NCBI GenBank assembly: GCA_903772945.1
Contig: CAICTM010000973.1
Span: forward strand, 1 to 40,999
DNA from: Seminavis robusta
Taxonomy: Eukaryota > Bacillariophyta > Bacillariophyceae > Naviculales > Naviculaceae
Length of the DNA: 40,999 nt
Direction of reading: 5' to 3'
Part shown: positions 22,119-30,625 of the stretch, one piece after another
Layout of the letters: the number at the start of each line of letters is the position of its first letter
How positions within the stretch are numbered: position 1 is the stretch's first letter
Made by a program: the position numbers and the translations under genes
The notes under the pieces: generated by a model
What the model saw: only the letters and a program-made list of their open reading frames with translations
Database searches by the model: none
Told to the model about the DNA's origin: nothing

Positions 22119-23399
22119 ATGCGAAAGAAGTCTGGCAAGGGTACTAGTACTCGTCCTGCTGGGGCAAACAGGAGAGAGAAAGCGCATAACCTAACATCTG
22201 AAATCCCCAAGAGAATAACAGTAATGAGTTCTACAATGGCAATGACATCCAGGAACAGCCATGGAAGTGCGGGAGCACAGACCGATAGCGACAAGCTGTG
22301 TCACCACTCTCATTCCAGCACGGAACAATCCTCACAGAAGACAGAGGCATCCCACAATCAGACCGAGAGACTTGCCCTGCTGTGTATCCTCATTCTGGTC
22401 TTGATCCTCTCGGGAGGCAGTCGATTTGAACCATCCATTGCATACCTGAAGCATAATATCAACCAACATGGGGGCAACTCCATTCGAGGCACTGCTACTT
22501 CCTCTTCCTCGTCTTCTCCGTCAAAGCCCAAAGTCTGCCTAGATGTTCAAATCAACGACGACATACATGTCCGCTACACACCCGATGCCACCATGGAATC
22601 GGAACAATGTCTTGTCTACCACGAGCCATCCCCTTACATTGATCTCATCATGAAGACTGTCGTAGGCTTTCCCAACCATGGCAAATGCAATCTGATCGAT
22701 GGTTGCAAAACGGCGCTGCCCTACACTCCCGAGGAACGAAACTACGGGAACGACTGGCCGCCCTATGGATACACCATGGTTGGATACAAGCGGCTTGAAA
22801 ACTTCCGAGCTGCCATTGAAGAAGTCAATCGCAACCAGATTCCTGGAGCGATTATGGAATTGGGTGTTTGGAGAGGTGGCTCCATGATTATGGCCGCTGC
22901 CGTCTCCAATGATGCTCAGTATCCACGCAATTTATGGGTTGTCGATGCCTTTGAAACCTTGCCTCCCGGGACGTACGCCGGTGCCTCAGACTATCTCGCC
23001 ACGACTGAGCAAATGGTGCGAGACAACTTTGACTTCTTTCACGTCTTGAGCGATCGGGTCTACTTTGTCAAGGGCATGTTCCAAAACACGGCCCCCGCAT
23101 TGAAATTCAATGACGATTTGGGATCCATTGCGGTGCTACGCGTGGACGGGAATTTCTATGATTCGTATCAATCTTCCATGTACAGCTTGTATGCAAAGGT
23201 TCCGGTGGGTGGGATTGTCATTTTCGATGATGTCTTTAGCCATCCCGATGTGTTAAAGTTTTGGCTTCATTTCAAGCAGGACCAAGGGATCACCGAAAAG
23301 ATCAACCGCATTGATCGACATTCCGCTTGGTTCCGGAAAACAAGAGACGTCGAAATTGACGTGACCAAGATGAGGGGACCAGAGAATCGAGCGAGTTGA
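22119..23399 (+). CDS. TylF-like (macrocin O-methyltransferase family) methyltransferase with N-terminal membrane anchor
   Basis: Single-exon frame ending TGA at 23397-23399. With ATG 22119 it is 426 aa; ATG 22224 (MSSTMAMTSR) is an alternative. An upstream extension to 22020 would start at GTG and cross a 17-bp out-of-frame tandem duplication (22074-22107), so it is disfavoured. A hydrophobic segment (LALLCILILVLILSGGS) about 85-105 residues in suggests a type II membrane protein, probably of the secretory pathway. The rest is a TylF-type SAM-dependent methyltransferase: SAM-binding IMELGVWRGGSMIMAAA, then LWVVDAFETLPPG, and the acidic strands VLRVDGNFYDSYQSS and GGIVIFDDVFSHPDV that carry the metal-binding aspartates in the family. 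Bacterial members methylate sugar hydroxyls; the substrate here is unknown, and a membrane-anchored eukaryotic form could act on glycans (inference). Confidence 0.85.
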   Translation: MRKKSGKGTSTRPAGANRREKAHNLTSEIPKRITVMSSTMAMTSRNSHGSAGAQTDSDKLCHHSHSSTEQSSQKTEASHNQTERLALLCILILVLILSGGSRFEPSIAYLKHNINQHGGNSIRGTATSSSSSSPSKPKVCLDVQINDDIHVRYTPDATMESEQCLVYHEPSPYIDLIMKTVVGFPNHGKCNLIDGCKTALPYTPEERNYGNDWPPYGYTMVGYKRLENFRAAIEEVNRNQIPGAIMELGVWRGGSMIMAAAVSNDAQYPRNLWVVDAFETLPPGTYAGASDYLATTEQMVRDNFDFFHVLSDRVYFVKGMFQNTAPALKFNDDLGSIAVLRVDGNFYDSYQSSMYSLYAKVPVGGIVIFDDVFSHPDVLKFWLHFKQDQGITEKINRIDRHSAWFRKTRDVEIDVTKMRGPENRAS

Positions 23400-23716
23400 A
23401 ACGGCTCATCCATTTGGTCAAGGTAGTCTGATCGGATCAGATCAGGAATCAATCCGCTACATTATCCGGGGGCAACGCATTGGAACATGCTTTCTGTTCT
23501 ATTGATGTCAAAGGAACTGTTCACTCTACACGCTAACCTTCGCTCAGAAGAAATCATAGCTGACAAAGGAGGAAATAGTTTGTGACAGTCAGCATGACTA
23601 GCCGCATCTTCTGTCTATGATATCACAAAGACAGAGGTTGTCGAGCCTTTAGTGTAGTAATCCCTTGCCATTACGTTGGTCAACTTTCTATATTATATAA
23701 GTAACCGTTGTGTACA
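23400..23716. other. convergent 3' intergenic region
   Basis: Short convergent spacer between the methyltransferase gene and the minus-strand MYND gene. AT-rich near 23690 (TATATTATATAA). No gene seen. Confidence 0.4.
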
Positions 23717-25351
23717 TTACTTGCAGCAAACTTTCTTGTGTTGCTTCCAATGCTTCTTCTGACATGGTCTGCCGCAATAAAGAGCCGACTTGCACTTGGC
23801 GCACGGTTTGAACTTTGCGTCGCCTTCTTCCTTACTACATCCTGCACATCGACGACTCTGTTGTATTTCTTTTTGCAGGAAGTCCCACAAATCGGTCTCT
23901 TTCAGCTCCGTCTTGTCATCCTCGTCGGGGGTCACAGGTACAGGTGTTTCTGCGTCGACGGAAGGAGTGGTAGTTGCTGTGACCGGTGTTTCCACGTTCT
24001 TGGTGGGTGTCACAGCCGCAGGAGGAGTTTCTGGAGTTGGCTGTTCTTCATCGTCCGCGGGCTTTGTGGTTTGGATAGTCTCTTCATTATTCGTTGCCTC
24101 TTTTGTGGGGGTCGCCATGACCTTCTCCGTAGTTGCTGCTGCTGCTGCTGCCTCGTCCGAGGAAGGCGGAGCTTTCTCCTCGGTGCTGTCCTTTGCTCCG
24201 ACCGCATCATCGTTTTCTGCTGTGGCCGCCAATGATTCGTCTTTGCCCGCTTCCTGCTCAGCAACTTTCTTCAAATCCACCAATGCCTCTGCTACGGCGG
24301 CTTCAGCAGTTGTTTCATCCGAAACGTTAGTTTGCTCGGATGCTGGTACGTCCTCCTCCTTTGTTGGCTCATCAGAATTTTTCGGATCTACTTCCTTTGT
24401 CGGCTCAACAGCATCCATTGTATCTTTCTGCGAAGCTGTTCCTTCAGCTGTGACAGTATCGGCAGCAGTCTCCACTGGAGGTTCTTTCAACACCTCTGAT
24501 TCGTCTGGTGTTGCCTCATCCTGCTTATTGCTTTCTACAGGTACTCCATCCCTAGAAATGCCCTCATTTTGAGTACCAGTGGATTCCATTTTGTTCTCAT
24601 CAATATTTCCCGCCTCTTCTGCATTAAATCTTCCATCCTGAGGCTTAGTGGCTTCGATATTTTTTGTGGGGACCTCTCCAACTAATTCGGCTGCCACCAC
24701 GGTTGCATCAATCTCGATGTTGGCAGCAGCAACTGGTTCCAGTTTAGCATCACTGTCCGCGACTATATCCTCAGCGGAATCAGTTTTGTTTTCGGTCACA
24801 GCTGGCTCCATTTTCTGGTCGGCACTGGTAGCAGCAACCTCAGAAGTCTTCGCATCATTCGGAGGCTCTGATTCCTCCTTTTTTGCAAGGGCGACCTCAA
24901 CAGGTGCTTCTGAGGCAGCGTTGCCAAGGGGTTGTTCCGAAACGGTTTCAGCTCTGTCCACATCATGGTAATCGTTTGACTTGGCGTGGTCATCGTTTGT
25001 AGAATTCTCCCTTGGTTTGTCTTCTTGGTCGATAGAAGCACTTGCTCTACCCGATGCAGTGACTTCAGGTGTCGAAGCAACTTCGGTGCTGGTTTCTTTG
25101 GAGGTGGGAATCGCTTCCGTGGTGGCGATAGGTGCCTTCTCTAATCCCTTTCCTGCACGACTTTGATTTTCATTTTTCTTGGAAGAGGCCGTTGAGGACC
25201 TTGAGTCCTTCTGTTTGCTGCTTTTCGTAGGAGTTGGTTTGTTGTCAATCAACTTCTTGCTCTGCAGATGGTAGTAGTAGGCCAAAAAACCGGTGGTAGT
25301 CACTGCGGTCAGGGCCACAAACGGAACCCAACTGGGGGACTTCAAACTCAT
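23717..25351 (-). CDS. N-terminally anchored MYND zinc-finger protein with long acidic linker
   Basis: Single exon, 544 aa, ATG 25351, TAA at the 3' end. Residues about 9-27 (VPFVALTAVTTTGFLAYYY) form a membrane segment right after a short N-terminus, which suggests an anchored protein with the rest in the cytosol. Residues about 40-485 are a low-complexity linker rich in Glu, Ala, Thr, Val, Asp and Lys, probably disordered. The C-terminus (about 500-544) is a MYND zinc finger: CAGCSKEEGDAKFKPC, then CKSALYCGRPCQKKHW and HKKVCCK, giving the CxxC ... CxxC ... YCxxxCQxxHWxxHxxxC ligands. MYND fingers bind proline-rich peptides of partner proteins. No SET domain is present. The repetitive codons produce long spurious frames on the other strand. 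Confidence 0.85.
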   Translation of the reverse strand: MSLKSPSWVPFVALTAVTTTGFLAYYYHLQSKKLIDNKPTPTKSSKQKDSRSSTASSKKNENQSRAGKGLEKAPIATTEAIPTSKETSTEVASTPEVTASGRASASIDQEDKPRENSTNDDHAKSNDYHDVDRAETVSEQPLGNAASEAPVEVALAKKEESEPPNDAKTSEVAATSADQKMEPAVTENKTDSAEDIVADSDAKLEPVAAANIEIDATVVAAELVGEVPTKNIEATKPQDGRFNAEEAGNIDENKMESTGTQNEGISRDGVPVESNKQDEATPDESEVLKEPPVETAADTVTAEGTASQKDTMDAVEPTKEVDPKNSDEPTKEEDVPASEQTNVSDETTAEAAVAEALVDLKKVAEQEAGKDESLAATAENDDAVGAKDSTEEKAPPSSDEAAAAAATTEKVMATPTKEATNNEETIQTTKPADDEEQPTPETPPAAVTPTKNVETPVTATTTPSVDAETPVPVTPDEDDKTELKETDLWDFLQKEIQQSRRCAGCSKEEGDAKFKPCAKCKSALYCGRPCQKKHWKQHKKVCCK

Positions 25352-26602
25352 GGTTCAAACTAACAATTTGCTTTCTATGGTGGCTCAAATCTGACTGCTC
25401 AATGAATACGCCTGCTTAAGATCTTTGCCTGCCTTGCGGATTGCTTGGATGAAATGCGTTCTGCTTTCAGGTTTTGGGTTTCTTGCAATCTCATTGGATC
25501 TTTCCCACCAAGGATCCAAAGCACTTGAAATGTGGCCACAAACCCCTCTCTGGCTAGTCAGTCATGAGAAGCATAGAAAACGTGACAGAAGTTTGTCGTG
25601 ACTTGATTAAATCACTGATAAGTTGACTGACGTCTATCTAGTTTGTCCGGGAGGGACAAAGTTGAACCACGTCACTCATGTCATTCACCACACCAACCAC
25701 CAATTCAATTCGTGAAGGGCGAAAGGCTGACTGCACATGACACACTCACTCCGACACACCACAACCGGTACCAGTACCGCTTCGCGGCACCATCGTGCAG
25801 ATGACTACGTATTCAACCAGATAAAACGAAGGTTCTTGAATGATATCTTACATCACAGTGCCTGGTTGCTACCTAGACTATCTGCAACCAATGGGCAAGC
25901 CGCAAGGCGTTTTGTTGAACATCATCCTGCAGGCCAGCCACGCAACTCAATCACCTTCAACTCTTCCAATGGCCTCTTCTAATACATATTTCAAGCCATC
26001 TTGCCACATCAATGTCTTTCTCGATGAGGTCAGTGGGCTTGGCTCTGATGATGGCAAGTGCAATGGGTATGTCATCGACCATATTTTCCGTTAGAACACA
26101 CGAACGGGTGATGTTTTAGATCCACTCAGCAACCAAGCAAGCAACCGGTACCTACTAGCTAGCTAGCACTGTGCAACAGAGCAAGATACTCCGTATTGTG
26201 GTACCGTAACCAGCGGACACCTCAGGGGCTGTCCGGAGACTCCAACATGCGTTCCACCCCCGCCCCAAGATACTCCAATTTGCTGCGGGAGTTGCCTTGT
26301 CGTGTAGGCAGCTGAAGGTATCTTTAGCCAGGGTCAAGATGGTATCTATCCATCCTTTGTATTGCAGGCAGCCTCAGGCATCGTTGGCTAGCTAGTGCCA
26401 AGATAGCAGCCATCAGCTGGGAAAACTGCTAGTGAAGAAATGGTTCTACAAAGCCAATAGACGATGTTCTAGAAGTAAAGCCTTTGATGATAATGAAACG
26501 GTCAATTATAGGTTGATTTAACTCCTCCATGTAATTCACAGAGCTACCGGACTGTCCAGTAGCAGTAACATATAGAACATGTAACACAATTGTTGGTTGT
26601 GG
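25352..26602. other. intergenic, no supported gene
   Basis: Upstream of the MYND gene and downstream of the cyclin. Short frames only (e.g. 25840-26094), without domains. GCTAGCTAGC and GGTACCGG-type short palindromes occur (about 25768, 26157, 26389). No repeat array or RNA gene was recognised. Confidence 0.4.
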
Positions 26603-27535
26603 TCATTGTACAGTGGTAGCTGTAGTATAGACGGTGCAGGGCGAAGTCTGAGGTGACGATCGTTTGCAAAGGGTTTGCTTGGCAGGGTAGGCGGTGCTGC
26701 TGGTGGCGGCTTCGGTGTGAATACCGGAAAACTCCGTGACAGCCTGGTAGAGACGGTTTTGAATGTCCTCACGAACATCGAGCATCATGCCAGCGTCCTT
26801 GATGGACCGAGCCAAAAAGGCCTCGATAAATCCCAGAGCGGAGTAGTCCACGCCCAGAGATTCCAGGGCATTCAGGAGCGCGGCCATGGCAATGGTGGAC
26901 GCCTTGATGGGTACAAACTCGTAGATTCGCACGCATAGTTCTGTCTGGAACTTGCACAAGTCGTACACGGCCGGTCTCATTTCCTCGCTAAGATAACTTT
27001 CGGGCAAGAGCTCCAAAAGCTCTCGAACAAACGCCAAGGGAGTGGGAGGATTCATTCTCCATTCAACGGCTTTGAGAATGACGCTTTCCATTTTTTCCAC
27101 TTGCTGAGCAGAGTACAATCCTCGACTCATTTTGGAGAGCATCCAGGGTTCGAAGGACTCCGGTTCGTGAATCTTGGCGGCAGTGTAAAAGCAAGTCATG
27201 GCAGCCAGTTGGAAGAGGTCCGTGTTGGCAAGAGCCTCTGTCGCAGAATCCTTGGCGAGGAATCGGTCAAAGTAAGAGGTGGAGATTGCAACGGTTTCTC
27301 GGTTAAAGCGGCAAAAGTCGGCCACTTGGTACTGCCATCCGACCATCTTGGCGCGGTCCTGTTCGATGGTGTGCAAAGGACCGCTGATGACCGACTGAGG
27401 TAGTTCGTTCTGCTGGTAGAGATAGTCATCGCTCAAGTAAGCTTCTTCTTGGCGCAACATGGCTGCCAACACAGAGTCAGCGCCGAATGGAGATGGCGGG
27501 GTGTTCATTGTCATGATGGGGGCAACGTCTTGCAT
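26603..27535 (-). CDS. diatom-type cyclin
   Basis: Cell-cycle regulator expected to bind a cyclin-dependent kinase. Single exon, 310 aa from ATG 27535 (MQDVAPIMTMNTPPSP). The frame is open to an ATG at 27652, which would add 39 residues without family likeness. The N-terminal cyclin fold is about residues 60-165: MVGWQYQVADFCRFNRETVA followed by STSYFDRFL and LAAMTCFYTAAKIHEPE, the classical cyclin-box helices with the conserved Lys of AAKIHE. The C-terminal cyclin fold follows (NPPTPLAFVRELLELLPESY ... PIKASTIAMAALLNALESLG). The Ser/Thr-rich tail is short and unstructured. This matches the expanded diatom-specific cyclin group that is often induced by nutrient or light cues; that placement is from memory of the family. 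No destruction box was identified. Confidence 0.85.
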   Translation of the reverse strand: MQDVAPIMTMNTPPSPFGADSVLAAMLRQEEAYLSDDYLYQQNELPQSVISGPLHTIEQDRAKMVGWQYQVADFCRFNRETVAISTSYFDRFLAKDSATEALANTDLFQLAAMTCFYTAAKIHEPESFEPWMLSKMSRGLYSAQQVEKMESVILKAVEWRMNPPTPLAFVRELLELLPESYLSEEMRPAVYDLCKFQTELCVRIYEFVPIKASTIAMAALLNALESLGVDYSALGFIEAFLARSIKDAGMMLDVREDIQNRLYQAVTEFSGIHTEAATSSTAYPAKQTLCKRSSPQTSPCTVYTTATTVQ

Positions 27536-27652
27536 TATCCGGAAGTGAATGCAGTTTCTCGTTGGGTACACGATTGGTCGATTCGATTCTTTCTTTCTCG
27601 TTGTTGGAAATTTGTGTGATGGATCTGGTTGCAAGAACAGCGCTGTTCGCAT

Positions 27653-27948
27653 AAACTGGTTCCAGTCAATGATACTATCAAGAAGGTCTGAGGCTTACTT
27701 TACTTTAGATTGGCGTTCGCAATAGAGTTGTAATGCCAATTGACGATTTGGTTGTTCCTCACAGGTTGTGTGCTCTATTTTGTGATAGTAGAAATATGCG
27801 AAGCACATCTGGCAGGCAAAAATTTGGGAAATGCCTCCAACGCTTGCAATTGCTCTGGCCACCGAAGAGAAGCATCGCTCTTTGGAAAGTTCTAGAAGAC
27901 GAACGATGTGGCATCTGCTGCGAAAAACGTACAATCGTACAATCGCAC
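27653..27948. other. upstream region of cyclin, no gene seen
   Basis: Lies between the cyclin 5' end and the hAT-like element. Only short frames without domains; presumably includes the cyclin promoter. Confidence 0.4.
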
Positions 27949-27956
27949 TTTCGTAC

Positions 27957-29236
27957 CAGGGTTCGCTAACCGAAACTTTCGGTTACCGGTTATTTGGCAT
28001 TCGGTTACCGGTTGAGTGATTTGGTTACTCAACCGGTAACCGGTAACCGGTACCCTAGCAGAACTGGTTACTCAACCAGTAACCAGTAACCAGTACCCAA
28101 ACAATTGGTTACTTTTCGATTGGTTACCGGTTACTTTGCGATTGGTTACCGGTTACCAAACTGGTTACCCAATTGGTTACTCTTTACTAGGATTTGCTAA
28201 TAAAACAACTCGTAGATGATCGCCAAGGTGTTGGGGTGCATGGCATGAAAGAGACAGCTGAACTAACTTCTTATATATATAGATGGACAATCTGGATGCT
28301 GTGGGTGGGGCTGGAACTTGTAGTATAGCTTCTGTAGCCCATATCGACCCGGAATTGGGGCGGTACAATGTCAAAACGGGGCCATATCGGGCTGTTCTCT
28401 GTATTAGGGCCCACCTATGCTGAATGTTGTTGTATTCTATGTTTCTATACTATATTGGGAGTCCATCTTCTATGGGATCAATGTCCATGGGCTTCTTCTA
28501 ACCTGGTGGTATAGTTGTCGACTGCTGTTGCACAATATACATGGCAAAGGTCCAAATCGTACATTGAATCCACTAGATAGAGTCTTGGTGCTGACCCCAC
28601 TATTCAGGAATCTCATTTATATATATGAAAAGTTATTTCAACTCTCCCCTTCATGCTAGACACACTCAGATACTTTACAAAGCCCAAACAGCACCTTTTT
28701 GGCTGCGCTTTTGGCCATTTTGGGCCAAAATCGTAGATTGAATCCACTAGATAGAGTCTTGGTGCTGACCCCACCATTCAGGAATCTCATTTATACATAT
28801 GAAAACTTAGTTCAACTTTCCCCTTCATGCCGGACACCCTCAGGTACTCTACAAAGCCCAAACAGCACGTTTTACTAGCAAATGCTAGTAGTAACACAAC
28901 TAGTAGACAATAGAGACACTATCTAGATTGTTCGTTTACCTAAGCTGTGGTTGACTAGGGTAAGTACGATATGTGACATGAGCAAACAACACAAAAGTCT
29001 TGCGCTGCATGTTCAGACCCTCAAGGTAACCACTTGCAATTGGTTACTAACCAGTGGTTACTGGTTACTTACCTATAAAACAACCAAAAGTTTTGGTTAC
29101 TCAACCAGTAACCAGTAACCGGTACCCTAGCAGAACTGGTTACTCAACCAGTAACCGGTAACCGGTACCCTAGCAGAACTGGTTACTCAACCAGTAACCA
29201 GTAACCAGCACCCAACCAATTGGTTAGCGATCCCTG
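27957..29236. mobile_element. non-autonomous hAT-like DNA transposon (1280 bp) with 8-bp TSD
   Basis: The left end reads CAGGGTTCGCTAACC (27957-27971). The right end, read as reverse complement from 29236, is CAGGGATCGCTAACC: a 15-bp terminal inverted repeat with one mismatch. The element is flanked by a perfect 8-bp direct repeat TTTCGTAC (27949-27956 and 29237-29244). CAGGG-type ends with 8-bp target duplications are the hallmark of the hAT superfamily. Both subterminal regions (about 27965-28190 and 29030-29228) are packed with GGTTAC/GTAACC motifs, often as CAACCGGTAACCGGTAACC-like strings, suitable as transposase binding sites. No transposase is encoded, so it must be moved by a partner element. 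Internal 146-bp direct repeats are listed separately. Confidence 0.88.
28554..28873. repeat. two about 146-bp direct repeats inside the hAT-like element
   Basis: 28554-28699 and 28728-28873 are near-identical, at a constant offset of 174 bp with only scattered substitutions (shared start AAATCGTA, shared end AACAGCAC). A diverged inverted partial copy is present at about 28205-28270, where the reverse complement carries a similar AGTTCA...CTTCATGCC...CACCC pattern. Confidence 0.85.
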
Positions 29237-29244
29237 TTTCGTAC

Positions 29245-30393
29245 TGTACTCCGCCGCTTGAAGCTCCAGAGGTATCCACGTATCAGGTTAAAAAAGGCCT
29301 ACGCAAGCGGATGCCACTTCCGCATGATATTACTAGTACTGTATGTTCTGGTACGTACATTCATCTTGTACCACACACCACCCACGGACCGCGGATGGTT
29401 GCAGACTGTTTCATTTTATTCTTTCCCATTCATGCTTTCCAAGATCTGGTGCAAATGGAAATATGAGGAACTTGAAGATACTCCACGACTAATTTTTGAT
29501 TAGAACGTAATAGTACTCGCTCAAGGCCTAAACTGTGGTGACGAGGCACAAAGCTCTGACGGCAGCTCCTCTTGGACATGTTGAGCAGTCGGTGGAGACT
29601 CCCACCCCCCACACTCCCACGTGGGCTGTTTCGATGTTTCGGTGGAGGTTCGAGCCCAAGGAGGCCAAACGCTCGATGATGATGCATCCAAATGAGACAG
29701 CCAATGATCTCTTTAGAGATCGCTAGAAAGACGTCTTCCTCCTCAAAGAAAGCAGCTTAGAAGCTCAAGCAGACAATGTTGGCTACCTCCGAGCGAGCTA
29801 TCGGTAGCGTGGCCCTTCACTGAATCAAATGCAAGATCGAAGGCAACTCGGAACTTCCGCTGGATTGATTTGGAGGCCGTGAAATTGCTTCCGCCAACAA
29901 ATTCGTTTGTTGCCTCAAGGAAAGTTGGATTCCACTTTCGATACAAGGCGACGTTGTCGGAGGGTTTGAGATTTGCTGCTGGCAGCTCGCTGCGATGGCA
30001 CTCGAGAACAGTCAAACTGTTTGTTGCTAGAGAAAAAACCAAAAGAAGCAGGTCAAGATAACGAATCTAGTACGTACTGCGATATTGAGACGTTCCTTCT
30101 GCTGCATACATACTAGCCAAATGGCTCCAGATATGAAAAATGTTGTTACTAGTATACACTCCCACCTTCGATCCCCAGTGAGACAACGGTGGCATGATGG
30201 ATGATGGAGCGATGATTCTGTTGAGATACTGCACCTTCGAACTATCATGGCAGCAACCTCCAGGATAAGAGATTCTTCTACGACAGACAGCTTCCGTCGA
30301 CAAATGAGACTCAAAAATTTTACAAATTGTGAGGAAGGGAAAGGCAACCCAAGCCAGCAAGTTGTGTTCTACGACCAGGTGATCTTCAGATCT
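29245..30393. other. intergenic, possible gene debris
   Basis: Open frames of 81-106 codons occur on both strands. The minus frame 29743-30042 contains a plausible coding stretch (NVALYRKWNPTFLEATNEF), but it starts at TTG, has no known domain and ends abruptly. I treat it as possible remnant sequence and do not call a gene. Confidence 0.35.
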
Positions 30394-30625
30394 TCAGGCT
30401 CTCCTCTGGGATATAAAGTCTGCCACCCACGCCTTTACCCGGACATCACTACTTGCCAACAAATCAGTATCATTCCAAGGGCAGCCATTTTCAATTGCAT
30501 ATTTGAGGCACTCTAACTGGCCATAAACAGCAGCACGCTGGCATGTGTCTTTATCCCATGGACATCCATTTTCATGGGCATATTGGAGGGTGTCCACACG
30601 GCCATTTCCAGCAGCAAGAAGGCAT
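30394..30625 (-). pseudogene. frame-shifted 3' end of the ankyrin gene
   Basis: Continuing the ankyrin gene in the -1 frame gives CLLAAGNGRVDTLQYAHENG, then CPWDKDTCQRAAVYGQLECL and CPWND, ending SQRRA at TGA 30394-30396. So three further CPW units and a natural C-terminus lie beyond the point where the upstream frame runs into non-family sequence. A single missing base around 30626-30632 (GATGAACAACATGC, where the pattern asks for GAT GAA CAN ACA TGC) explains it. It could be a real mutation or a consensus error. Confidence 0.8.

Noticed and set aside
23790..24572. 260-codon plus-strand frame opposite the MYND gene
   Set aside because: A Ser/Ala/Val-rich mirror of the low-complexity linker; no independent coding signal.
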